Shown piece after piece: positions 1 through 7,792 of a DNA stretch of 36,544 nucleotides (position 1 is the first letter of the stretch; every line of letters begins with the position of its first letter). The translations under genes and the position numbers were made by a program. The notes beneath the pieces were generated by a model that saw nothing but the letters and a program-made list of their open reading frames with translations, ran no database searches and was not told the DNA's origin. The stretch is from positions 1 through 36,544 of the forward strand of contig JAFTFV010000049.1 in NCBI GenBank assembly GCA_017458265.1, given 5' to 3'. This DNA comes from Bacteroidales bacterium. Its GTDB lineage: Bacteria; Bacteroidota; Bacteroidia; Bacteroidales; UBA932.

Positions 1-110
1 AAGAGGTCGTCGATCTCGTCCGTGTCCTTCGAGAACATGTAGCACACCGAGTAGATGGTGCTCTTGTGCTCCCGGACCAATTGGGTGAATACTTGTTCCT
101 TGTTATCCAT
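1..110 (-). CDS. ECF-type RNA polymerase sigma factor, N-terminal fragment
   Basis: Only the first 36 codons are present; the gene continues past the left edge. The residues after the ATG at 110 (FTQLVREHKSTIYSVCYMF, then DTDEIDDL) match the start of sigma region 2 in Bacteroidota ECF sigma factors, where region 2 binds the core enzyme and the -10 element. No Shine-Dalgarno precedes the ATG, as is usual in this phylum. The leader contains GTCTAA on the minus strand (132-137 as TTAGAC), which resembles ECF -10 elements and would fit self-activation, but no matching -35 was established. Such genes are commonly followed by a small membrane regulator or anti-sigma gene, which would lie outside the window. 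Family assignment is fairly safe; its regulon cannot be seen. Confidence 0.75.
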   Translation of the reverse strand, partial: MDNKEQVFTQLVREHKSTIYSVCYMFSKDTDEIDDL

Positions 111-234
111 TTTCAATCGAATCTACACCCGTTAGACAACAAAACTTGCGAAAAACTATATGTTTTAGTAGATCAAGCACTCCGAATCTCTAACCTATCA
201 TTCTTTGAGAGACTGGCACTGATTCAGTCTTTTA

Positions 235-1116
235 TCAGTACTTAACTTTAAAATAGTCCAGAAGTGCCTTGTAGTTGTCCTGGGCCGTGAGGCAAGTGTC
301 AGTCAGATAACCGTTGATGTGTCCCCATTCACGAAGGCCACGATAGTAGAAATACTTGAGGTCGTCCGTAATGATAAACGGAACGATACCGTTGGCCAGG
401 CATTCCTTGAACATCACCAGACGCCCGACTCGTCCGTTTCCGTCCTGAAAAGGATGGATGAGTTCGAACCTATGATGAAGGTCAATGATGTCCTCCAGTG
501 ATTTCTCTTTCTTGGCGTTGTAGGCGGCAAGAAGTGCTTTCATTCTCTGATGGACCTGTTCAGGAGGGCAGGTAGCTTTCCCTCCTACCTCGTTGGGAAG
601 CTTCTTATAGTCACCGACATTAAACCAATCCTTCCTGCTATCGGATGTCCCGGTTTTCAGGGTGAGGTGCAGCTCTTTTATGAAAGATTCCGAGAGCCTT
701 TCCTCTGCTCGGTCTATGATAAGGTCGATGCAACGGAAGTGGTTGGTTGTTTCTACGATATCATCGACATTCACGCTTTCGTCCGTTATGCCGATGGTGT
801 TGGTTTCAAAAATGTAGCGCGTCTGCTCATGGGTAAGCCTGCTGCCCTCGATGTGGTTGGAATTGTAAGTGAGGTCAATCTGCGTTCTATGGTAGATTCC
901 TCCGCTCATTTTTCCTGCTTTTTCTTCCCTGAGGCGCTTCATAAGTGGACTGATCCTGCGTTTCCCCTTTCTGGGCAGCGGGATGTCGGCAGGAATGATC
1001 CAGGTCTTTCCAGAAAGAAAAGCCCCGTCCATTTTCCCTTCGCTGCACCAGTTTCGCACAGTGCGTTCAGAAAGGTCATGCAATTCTGCATATTGACTGA
1101 CGGTAATGAATTCCAT
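235..1116 (-). CDS. Fic-domain protein AMP-transferase (class II) with N-terminal DNA-binding domain
   Basis: The 293-residue protein has the full Fic active-site motif HPFQDGNGRVGR at 221-232, with catalytic His221. Fic enzymes move AMP (sometimes another phosphate-linked group) from a nucleotide to a hydroxyl on a target protein. The sequence SNHIEG at 86-91 fits the class II inhibitory helix [S/T]xxxE[G/N] that blocks the ATP site, so the enzyme is probably auto-inhibited. Residues 4-45 look like a MerR/excisionase-type winged helix (ITVSQYAELHDLSERTVRNW), so this protein may also bind DNA. Its promoter lies under a 24-bp palindrome with extra half-sites, consistent with self-repression. 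It stands alone between the sigma factor gene and tRNA-Met; no antitoxin-like partner gene is adjacent. The family is certain; the target protein and the autoregulation are inferred. Confidence 0.93.
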   Translation of the reverse strand: MEFITVSQYAELHDLSERTVRNWCSEGKMDGAFLSGKTWIIPADIPLPRKGKRRISPLMKRLREEKAGKMSGGIYHRTQIDLTYNSNHIEGSRLTHEQTRYIFETNTIGITDESVNVDDIVETTNHFRCIDLIIDRAEERLSESFIKELHLTLKTGTSDSRKDWFNVGDYKKLPNEVGGKATCPPEQVHQRMKALLAAYNAKKEKSLEDIIDLHHRFELIHPFQDGNGRVGRLVMFKECLANGIVPFIITDDLKYFYYRGLREWGHINGYLTDTCLTAQDNYKALLDYFKVKY

Positions 1117-1121
1117 AATTT

Positions 1122-1184
1122 ATCGGCAATTAATGCTTCTATGCCGATACAAATATAATAATTCTTGCCGATATCGGCAAGAAT
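1122..1184 (-). promoter_or_regulatory. fic promoter with palindromic operator
   Basis: A perfect 24-bp palindrome spans 1161-1184, each arm being ATTCTTGCCGAT or its complement. Two further half-sites of the same motif lie at 1142-1148 (TGCCGAT) and 1122-1129 (ATCGGCAA), the last one 5 nt before the start codon. On the minus strand TATATTTG (1150-1157) is a -7 box, and a TTG (1178-1180) lies 20 nt upstream of it inside the palindrome. A protein bound here would cover the -33 box, the spacer and the transcription start. Confidence 0.8.
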
Positions 1185-1199
1185 AAACTGGCTATTTAG

Positions 1200-1230
1200 A
1201 AAAAAAAAGCACCTGCAATGCAAGTGCTTT
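1200..1230 (-). terminator. Rho-independent terminator after tRNA-Met
   Basis: On the minus strand an 11-bp stem (1220-1230 with 1206-1216, one G-U pair) with a 3-nt loop is followed by a run of nine T. It lies 5 nt after the tRNA 3' end and insulates fic from it. Confidence 0.85.
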
Positions 1231-1235
1231 CTAAG

Positions 1236-1308
<73 letters not shown>

Positions 1309-1319
1309 GTTTGGGAATG

Positions 1320-1350
1320 CAAAGGTAGGGACTTTTCTCGAAAAAACCAA
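1320..1350 (-). promoter_or_regulatory. Promoter of tRNA-fMet
   Basis: The minus strand has TACCTTTG (1320-1327), a clear Bacteroidota -7 box, with TTG (1348-1350) exactly 20 nt upstream. The -7 box ends 11 nt before the mature tRNA 5' end. Confidence 0.8.
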
Positions 1351-1383
1351 ATTTTCTCCGGCTTTTTCTGTTTTACATATCTC

Positions 1384-3768
1384 TTAGAAATCGAAACCGA
1401 CTGAGAAAAACGCACTTACGCCGCTTACGATATTGCACCACTGCACGGCAAACTTTAGCGGTCCGGCAATACTCTGCCTGGAATATTCGACGCCAAAAGC
1501 ATATACAGGGTCTGAGCGGAAGAAATCGCCAAGATTATAATCGTCATTGAAGAGCCCTCCCCTCAGCGTCAGAAAATCCACTCGGCCGAACCGGTACCTT
1601 AAATCGAGCTGTGCGACACCGCTGATTGGACGGCACTCCCTATAACCTGTGGCAAATCCGAAGAACGGGAGCTGGTTTTCCACGTATCTTCCGGGCAAGA
1701 AACCGCCCACTCCCACTATGTGTCTAGGATTCATGAGGCTGCGGTCATCCTGTGAATACCAGCCGGCCCTCAGCGTAGGTCTGACTGTAAAACGGCTGTA
1801 GGGACTCCATGCGCCCTCAATTCCCACAGAAGATGTGAAATAAGGATGCGACTCAGAGTTGGCGTCACTGAAAACATACCGTCCGTCAACTGAGACCCTC
1901 AAGCCCTTGAATGGGAAATAACCGTCATCGAAAGTGTCGTGTTTGAGGGATGCAAAGGCCGACATCCAGTAACTCTTCCAGTCGGCGCCCATTCTGACAT
2001 CTTCGTATGCGATATAGCGCTTGTAGGGATTCATCTCGAACGACAGGCCGGCTTTCATCGAGCCGAATCTCATCCTGGAGTCCTTCACGGACAGGTTGAG
2101 GGACGATGAGACCAGTTCCGTCTCCGATGAGGACATATACCCGGAGGAGGTCTTCACCCTTCTCGTAGTGAAATCGAGCGCCATGATTGGGAGGCCGATC
2201 CTTGGCTTGAGGGCGACCTCGGCACACAGCATTGCGTTGATACCCACCTTGGCGTCAAGCGTGAAGCGCGGACCGGAAAGACGGCGTGTCCCAAGACCCA
2301 GGTGGACGACTCCGAACATGGATTCGTCGTTGTCGGCATGGAGATTTATGGCGAACTCGTTCACCGGGCCCTTCTGGCAGTCGAAAACGAGAGTGTAGGG
2401 CTCGCTGCTGCCTTCGAGCCGATAGGTAACGGCCTCGAAGGCGCCGGTTCCGTATATGACGTGAAGGAACTGCTCAATGGACTCCTTGTTGTAGTATCCG
2501 TCAGCCGGGAAGTCCCTCCAGTAGATGATATCGTCAAGTTCATCTATGTTTATTCCCGTAAATACGAAGTTGGCTATCTTTATCCTCTTGTCGGAAAGGA
2601 TAACGGCCGGAGCGGGGTGCGAGACCTCAGGCACTGGCTTTCCTGCCACAAGGGCGGAAAGTTTGTCAAAATCGGCCTTGTGTGCCTGTGCATTGGCGTA
2701 TCCGTCCTTTATGATGGCGTCTACGCTGGCGGCGTCGAAGGAAAGGTTGGTGAAGCCTTCGAGAGGGTGGTTGATATAGATGTCGGAAATCTTCCTGGAC
2801 TTGGCCGAGGGGCCCTCGGACATGAGGGAAAGGCCCTGGAAGATGAAATCGGCCGGGGTGTTCAGCTCATCGAGTTCGGCAGGGTCTTCCATTTCGGAGC
2901 CGATGATGATGTCGGCCCCCATGGCCTTTGCGACGTCTGCGGGGAAGTTGTTCTGCATGAAGCCGTCGACGAGTACGGCACCGTCTGTGCGGACGGCCCT
3001 GAAATAGAACGGAATGGCCATTGAGGAGCGCATAGCCGTGATGATATTGCCGCTGGTCCAGTACTTGGGTCCCATCGTGTAGATGTCAGTGGCAACGCAT
3101 GCGAAAGGAATGGGAAGATCGGCAAAACTGATGCTGTCCTGGTATCCTACTGTGTTGGAGCTCAGGAGATTGCGCACGTTGATACCGTAAAGGAAGCCGT
3201 CCGGCATGCCAAGGCTCATCTTGGATATGGACTCCTGAAGCATGTCCGTGGTGCTGATTCCGGCCTCATCGGACATTTTTTCCGTTATCTTCTCGTTCCT
3301 GATTCTTTTTGCAAGGTCTTCGTTGTCATAGTGGAAAGGAATCCTTATCAGGAATCTCTCCTTAAATTTCCTGGTATTGTATGAAACGAATTTGTCGGGA
3401 ACCTTGTCCGACATCATCACCGGCCAGTTTATTGAACGCACTATGGAATCCAGCTGCTTCCAGTCGTATCCCATGGTATAGAGACCGCCAACAAGGGCGC
3501 CCATGCTGGTTCCGGTTATGACATCTACCGGAATATCATGTTCCTCTATATATCTGATGACGCCAAGATGGGCCATTCCTCGGGCTCCTCCTCCGGCAAG
3601 GGCCAGACCGACAGTGGGACGATACTGCCGTATCGAATCCATGCGCGCACGCACCTTTGCGAAGGCTATTGAATCGGCAACGGGGTTTGCACTGGGGATG
3701 GTCTGTGCCATCGCTTCCGACGCCATTGACAGCATCAGAAGCACGGGGAGGAAGAGTCGTTTAATCAT
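1384..3768 (-). CDS. Patatin-like phospholipase with POTRA and outer-membrane beta-barrel (PlpD / type Vd-like)
   Basis: The 794-residue protein starts with a signal peptide (cleavage near residue 21, after AMA). Its patatin domain has the oxyanion loop GGGARG at 59-64, the nucleophile elbow GTSMG (Ser88) and the catalytic Asp268 in VDGF, a complete Ser-Asp dyad for lipid acyl hydrolysis. A POTRA-like segment follows (about 395-475), and the rest has alternating beta-barrel patterning that ends in Phe (FDF), as outer-membrane barrels do. This order is that of patatin/BamA fusions such as Pseudomonas PlpD, in which the barrel anchors or releases the lipase. Its ATG overlaps the hisS stop by 4 nt, so the two are probably translationally coupled; no terminator was found between its stop and the tRNA-Met promoter. 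Activity is well supported; secretion is inferred. Confidence 0.92.
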   Translation of the reverse strand: MIKRLFLPVLLMLSMASEAMAQTIPSANPVADSIAFAKVRARMDSIRQYRPTVGLALAGGGARGMAHLGVIRYIEEHDIPVDVITGTSMGALVGGLYTMGYDWKQLDSIVRSINWPVMMSDKVPDKFVSYNTRKFKERFLIRIPFHYDNEDLAKRIRNEKITEKMSDEAGISTTDMLQESISKMSLGMPDGFLYGINVRNLLSSNTVGYQDSISFADLPIPFACVATDIYTMGPKYWTSGNIITAMRSSMAIPFYFRAVRTDGAVLVDGFMQNNFPADVAKAMGADIIIGSEMEDPAELDELNTPADFIFQGLSLMSEGPSAKSRKISDIYINHPLEGFTNLSFDAASVDAIIKDGYANAQAHKADFDKLSALVAGKPVPEVSHPAPAVILSDKRIKIANFVFTGINIDELDDIIYWRDFPADGYYNKESIEQFLHVIYGTGAFEAVTYRLEGSSEPYTLVFDCQKGPVNEFAINLHADNDESMFGVVHLGLGTRRLSGPRFTLDAKVGINAMLCAEVALKPRIGLPIMALDFTTRRVKTSSGYMSSSETELVSSSLNLSVKDSRMRFGSMKAGLSFEMNPYKRYIAYEDVRMGADWKSYWMSAFASLKHDTFDDGYFPFKGLRVSVDGRYVFSDANSESHPYFTSSVGIEGAWSPYSRFTVRPTLRAGWYSQDDRSLMNPRHIVGVGGFLPGRYVENQLPFFGFATGYRECRPISGVAQLDLRYRFGRVDFLTLRGGLFNDDYNLGDFFRSDPVYAFGVEYSRQSIAGPLKFAVQWCNIVSGVSAFFSVGFDF

Positions 3769-5138
3769 TTGAGGAAGCCTGCGATTGCGTTTACATCGGC
3801 AAGGCCGAATACCTTCTGCTCCCCGCTTTCAAGGTTCTTGACATTGACTGAGGAGGCTTCGATTTCGGAAGAACCGTTGATTGAGATGAATGGAATGCCG
3901 CGCTTCTGGGCATATTCAAACTGCTTGCGGAGCTTCGTGGGTTCAGGATAAATCTCTACGGAAATGCCCTTTGAACGCAGTGCAGCCGCAACCGGGATGA
4001 CGTAACGGAGTTCATCGGCCCCCATCACGGCGAAAAGAAGAGCTGTGCTCTGCTCCAGGGATGCCGGGAAGAGTTCAAGGCCGGTGAGGACGTCGTAGAT
4101 GCGGTCGGCGCCGAAGGAAATACCCACGCCGGAAAGGCCCGGAAGGCCGAAAATACCCGTAAGGTTGTCATACCGCCCTCCACCGCAGATACTGCCGATT
4201 TCCCAGTCCAGCGCCTTCACCTCGAAGATTGCACCGGTATAATAATTAAGGCCTCGGGCAAGTGAAAGGTCCAGTTCCACCGGGGCCGATATTCCCGCGA
4301 CACCGATGAGGCCGAAAAGCTCCTGCAGTTCCTCCAGGCCCTTGAGGCCGGTCTCTGAAACGATGCCGGAGGCACTTCCGCCCTGGAAAAGCGCTTTCAT
4401 GGCCTCTACCTTGCGGGTAAAATCCCCCTCAAGGGACAGGATTTCCTCGATGACGGCAATTCCGCCCTCGCCTATGCCCTTTTCGGCCATTTCTTCCTTT
4501 ACCTTCTCAAGGCCGATTTTCTCCAGTTTGTCGATGGCAACGGTGATGTCTACGACCTTGTCCGGAGCGCCGGCGATTTCGGCAAAACCGGTAAGGACCT
4601 TCCTGTTGTTGATCTTCACGGCAACGCGCACGCCCAGCTTTCCGAACACGGCATCCACCATCTGGACGAGTTCAAGCTCATTCAGGAGGCTGGTTGAGCC
4701 GATGACGTCAACGTCGCACTGGTAGAACTCCCTGTAGCGGCCTTTCTGGGGACGGTCCGCCCTCCAGACCGGCTGAATCTGGAAACGTTTGAAGGGAAGG
4801 GATATCTCGCTCTGGTGCTGTACGACAAACCTCGCAAAAGGAACGGTAAGGTCATACCTCAGGCCCTTCTCGCATACCTGCGGAGTGAGCGGCTTGTCAA
4901 AGTCTGCATTTGCGAAGGCATCTCCGGAGTTGAGGATACGGAAGAGGAGCTTATCACCTTCTTCTCCATACTTTCCGAGCAGCGTGGAAAGGTTCTCCTG
5001 GGCAGGAGTCTGGATTTCCGAATAGCCATATGTAGCGAATACACTGCGGATTGTATCGAAAATATAATTGCGCCTCGCCATCTCTTTCTGGCCGAAGTCT
5101 CTGGTTCCCTTTGGGATTGACGGTTTCTGTACTGCCAT
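3765..5138 (-). CDS. hisS: Histidyl-tRNA synthetase
   Basis: This 457-residue class II synthetase charges tRNA-His with histidine in the cytoplasm. The N-terminal PKGTRDF (9-15), RYDLT (94-98), the motif 2 region with [19 protein letters not shown] (124-142) and the histidine-specific [10 protein letters not shown] (around 300) are all present, followed by a C-terminal anticodon-binding domain. The length is normal for the family. It is the first gene of a two-gene unit with the patatin gene. A -7 box (TATCTTTG) lies 17-24 nt upstream of the ATG, back to back with the tRNA-Gly promoter. Nothing appears damaged. Confidence 0.97.
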   Translation of the reverse strand: MAVQKPSIPKGTRDFGQKEMARRNYIFDTIRSVFATYGYSEIQTPAQENLSTLLGKYGEEGDKLLFRILNSGDAFANADFDKPLTPQVCEKGLRYDLTVPFARFVVQHQSEISLPFKRFQIQPVWRADRPQKGRYREFYQCDVDVIGSTSLLNELELVQMVDAVFGKLGVRVAVKINNRKVLTGFAEIAGAPDKVVDITVAIDKLEKIGLEKVKEEMAEKGIGEGGIAVIEEILSLEGDFTRKVEAMKALFQGGSASGIVSETGLKGLEELQELFGLIGVAGISAPVELDLSLARGLNYYTGAIFEVKALDWEIGSICGGGRYDNLTGIFGLPGLSGVGISFGADRIYDVLTGLELFPASLEQSTALLFAVMGADELRYVIPVAAALRSKGISVEIYPEPTKLRKQFEYAQKRGIPFISINGSSEIEASSVNVKNLESGEQKVFGLADVNAIAGFLK

Positions 5139-5154
5139 TGATTTCTAATTTTTA

Positions 5155-5162
5155 CAAAGATA
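5155..5162 (-). promoter_or_regulatory. -7 box of hisS promoter
   Basis: TATCTTTG on the minus strand fits TAnnTTTG. It lies 17 nt from the hisS ATG. No clear TTG is found at the -33 position. Confidence 0.6.
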
Positions 5163-5186
5163 GCTATTTTATCTAAAAAAATGTCT

Positions 5187-5194
5187 TATATTTG
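5187..5194 (+). promoter_or_regulatory. -7 box of tRNA-Gly / glutamine synthetase promoter
   Basis: TATATTTG fits TAnnTTTG and ends 11 nt before the tRNA-Gly 5' end. It is the only recognisable promoter ahead of the glutamine synthetase gene. Confidence 0.65.
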
Positions 5195-5205
5195 TGTCCG
5201 AAAAT

Positions 5206-5281
5206 GCGAGATTAGCTCAGTTGGTAGAGCGTTGGCTTCCCAAGCCGAAGGTCGCGAGTTCGAGACTCGTATCTCGCTCCA
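5206..5281 (+). tRNA. tRNA-Gly (anticodon CCC)
   Basis: The acceptor stem pairs GCGAGAT with ATCTCGC, and the D arm, variable loop and T arm (GCGAG/CTCGT) fold normally. The anticodon loop TTCCCAA gives CCC, which reads GGG. The 3' CCA is encoded (5279-5281). Only 8 nt separate it from the ATG of the next gene, so both probably lie on one transcript. Confidence 0.95.
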
Positions 5282-5289
5282 CTAAAACT

Positions 5290-6801
5290 ATGGACAAGAC
5301 TATTGCACTCAGCCCCAACAAAGTTGTGGCTTTTCTCGGCAAACGCCCCGAGACTTTCACCCGCGAAGACATCCTTCGCTTCATCGTAGAAAACGGCATC
5401 CGCATGGTGGACTTCATGTACCCCGCAGAAGACGGACGCATCAAAACCCTGAATTTTACGGTAAACAGCCTGGACTACATTGAAACCGTACTCACCGAAG
5501 GCGAGCGCGTAGACGGTTCCAGCCTGTTCCCTTCATTCATAGAGGCCGGTAATTCCGACCTGTACGTCATCCCCCGTTACAGGACGGCATTCGTAGACCC
5601 CTTCCAGGAGGTCCCCACCCTGTGCCTCCTCTGCAGCTACTATGACAAGAGCGGAAACGCATTCGACTGCTCCCCCCACGCAACCCTCATGAGGGCCGAG
5701 GCCGCCTTTGAAGCCTCTACAGGAATGCAGTTCGAAGCAATGGGTGAGCTCGAGTACTACGTCATCCGTGACGAAGACCCTCTCTTCCCCGCCACAGACC
5801 AGAAGGGCTATCATGAATCAGAGCCCTTTGCAAAGCTCAACGACTTCCGCCGCCAGTGCATGCTCTATGTAGCGGCAACCGGCGGCCAGATCAAGTACGG
5901 GCACAGCGAGGTGGGCAACTTCACCCTTGACGGAAAAATCTGGGAGCAGAACGAAATCGAGTTCCTTCCCTGCCCCGTAGAAACGGCAGCTGACCAGCTT
6001 GTACTGGCAAAATGGGTTATCCGCAACCTCGCATACAAGAACGGTCTTGACGTGAGCTTCGCTCCTAAAATCACTACAGGCAAGGCTGGAAGCGGCATGC
6101 ATATCCACATGCGCCTCATGAAGAACGGCAAGAACGCCACTCTGGGCAAGGACGGAAAGCTTTCAGAAGAAGCTCTCCGCGCAATTGCAGGCCTCATGGA
6201 GATGGCTCCTTCCATCACCGCTTTCGGCAACAAGAATCCTACTTCATACTTCCGCCTGGTTCCTCACCAGGAGGCTCCCACCAACGTATGCTGGGGAGAC
6301 TGCAACCGCAGCGCCCTGGTACGCGTACCCCTTGGCTGGAGCGCCGGCGTAGACATGTGCGCCAAGACAAATCCTGCCGAACCTGCCTCCACGCGTGACA
6401 CCACCGCAAAGCAGACCTTCGAAATGCGCTCACCGGACTGCTCTGCAGACACATACCAGCTCATGGCCGGCCTTTGCGTAGCATGCCGCATCGGCCTTGA
6501 AATGCCCAAGGAAAAAGCTCTTGAAATTGCCCGCGAGAAGTATGTTGACATGGACATCCACCGTGCCGAAAGCGCTGCAAAGCTCGCAACGCTCAAGCAG
6601 CTACCCACCTGCTGTGCAGAATCTGCCGATGCCCTTGAAACCACAAGGAGCGTCTACGAATCATGTGACGTATTCCGTCCCAAGATGATTGACGGCATCG
6701 TCCGTGCCCTCCGCAGTTTCGACGACTCGAATCTCCACGAAGCCGCCCGCAACGATAAAGACCTGATGAAAAAGCTCGTAGACCGCTTCTACGATTGTTA
6801 A
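5290..6801 (+). CDS. glnA: Glutamine synthetase (type I-like)
   Basis: This 503-residue protein belongs to the glutamine synthetase family, which makes glutamine from glutamate, ammonia and ATP. Metal- and substrate-site motifs are visible: GELEYY (152-157), HSEV (205-208), QNEIEF (220-225), GSGMHIHM (267-274), the arginine-containing SYFRLVPHQEAP (319-330), NRSALVRVP (339-347) and FEMRSPD. The segment between HSEV and QNEI is longer than in classical GSI, and the C-terminal region has no NLYDLP-like adenylylation site, so control by GlnE-type adenylylation is unlikely. The start at 5290 is chosen because the earlier in-frame codons lie inside tRNA-Gly. Its leader is only 8 nt beyond the tRNA CCA. 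A hydrolase gene follows after 28 nt. An alternative is a related gamma-glutamyl ligase, but the length and motifs favour GS. Confidence 0.88.
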   Translation: MDKTIALSPNKVVAFLGKRPETFTREDILRFIVENGIRMVDFMYPAEDGRIKTLNFTVNSLDYIETVLTEGERVDGSSLFPSFIEAGNSDLYVIPRYRTAFVDPFQEVPTLCLLCSYYDKSGNAFDCSPHATLMRAEAAFEASTGMQFEAMGELEYYVIRDEDPLFPATDQKGYHESEPFAKLNDFRRQCMLYVAATGGQIKYGHSEVGNFTLDGKIWEQNEIEFLPCPVETAADQLVLAKWVIRNLAYKNGLDVSFAPKITTGKAGSGMHIHMRLMKNGKNATLGKDGKLSEEALRAIAGLMEMAPSITAFGNKNPTSYFRLVPHQEAPTNVCWGDCNRSALVRVPLGWSAGVDMCAKTNPAEPASTRDTTAKQTFEMRSPDCSADTYQLMAGLCVACRIGLEMPKEKALEIAREKYVDMDIHRAESAAKLATLKQLPTCCAESADALETTRSVYESCDVFRPKMIDGIVRALRSFDDSNLHEAARNDKDLMKKLVDRFYDC

Positions 6802-6829
6802 TACAAAGAATTAACAGCACAAAAACAAT

Positions 6830-7792
6830 ATGAAAAGATTATTCCACGCTGCGGCGTTGGCCCTGATGGCTGTTGCCGCATCTTCCTGCTTTGCCGGAAA
6901 GTTCATGGCGAATTATGCCCTGAATTTCGAACCGCACGGCGTAGCTGACATTGAACGCACACGCCATAAGGCAGACTCCCTCATGCCCGGCAGCACCGCC
7001 TGGTATGACAGCCTCAAGACAATCGGAGTTCTCAAGGACACATTCATGCTTGGCTACAACAGTGTGAAGATCCACTCCTGCTATGTTCCCGCCAAGGAAC
7101 CCGCAAAAGCACAGGGAACCGCAGTGGTAGTCCACGGCTACGGTGACAACCACTATGTATTCCTCTATCTTGTACGCATGTACAGGGACCGCATGAACTA
7201 CAACGTAGTATTCCCTGACCTCCAGTACCACGGCTACTCAGAAGGCGACCACTGCCAGATGGGCTGGTTCGACCGCTACGACGTAGAGAAGTGGGCAGAG
7301 ATGGGCCACAACATTTTCAAGAACGATTTCATGGTACTCCATGGCGTATCCATGGGTGGCGCAACCGTCATGATGGCCAGCGGCGACGAACTTCCCCCTT
7401 ATATCAGGGCTATCGTTGAGGACTGCGGTTATTCCCAGGTGAGCACTCAGTTCTATGGCAACTTGAGGGACAGCTTCCCCATGGTTCCCGGTGACGTTAT
7501 CCTCAGCGCAAGCTTTGTGACCAAACAGAAACATGGCTGGTCATTCATCGAGGCTTCATCAGTGAAGCAGCTCAAGAAAGCCACGCTGCCTATGCTCTTC
7601 ATCCACGGAGATGCTGACGACTTTGTTCCGCTGAAACACTTCCGCAGAAACTACAAGGCAAAGAAACAGGGATACAAGGAATTCTGGATTGCCCCCGGTG
7701 CAGTTCATGCAAACTCATACCAGAAGTATCCTTACCTCTATGAGGCCCATGTCGCAACCTTCCTGGACAGGGTTAAGACACAAAACCTTTAA
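6830..7792 (+). CDS. Alpha/beta hydrolase, exported, possible lipoprotein
   Basis: The 320-residue protein has an N-terminal export signal ending in AASSC (Cys20), a weak lipobox, so it may be lipid-anchored in the cell envelope. The alpha/beta-hydrolase catalytic triad can be traced: nucleophile Ser174 in GVSMGG, Asp264 in HGDADDFVP and His293 in GAVHAN. The oxyanion region HGYGDN lies at 102-107. It resembles the cell-envelope hydrolases related to BAAT/dienelactone-type and YqkD-like proteins; the substrate cannot be told from the sequence. It sits 28 nt after the glutamine synthetase gene with no promoter of its own seen, so the two are probably co-transcribed. Its stop codon overlaps the convergent helicase gene within TTAA. 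Confidence 0.85.
   Translation: MKRLFHAAALALMAVAASSCFAGKFMANYALNFEPHGVADIERTRHKADSLMPGSTAWYDSLKTIGVLKDTFMLGYNSVKIHSCYVPAKEPAKAQGTAVVVHGYGDNHYVFLYLVRMYRDRMNYNVVFPDLQYHGYSEGDHCQMGWFDRYDVEKWAEMGHNIFKNDFMVLHGVSMGGATVMMASGDELPPYIRAIVEDCGYSQVSTQFYGNLRDSFPMVPGDVILSASFVTKQKHGWSFIEASSVKQLKKATLPMLFIHGDADDFVPLKHFRRNYKAKKQGYKEFWIAPGAVHANSYQKYPYLYEAHVATFLDRVKTQNL

Noticed and set aside
550-1158. Plus-strand open frame opposite fic
   Set aside because: No motif, and it runs across the fic promoter and operator; shadow of the Fic gene.
5194-5289. In-frame extension of glutamine synthetase upstream through tRNA-Gly
   Set aside because: The added residues are the tRNA read as protein; the family N-terminus fits the ATG at 5290.
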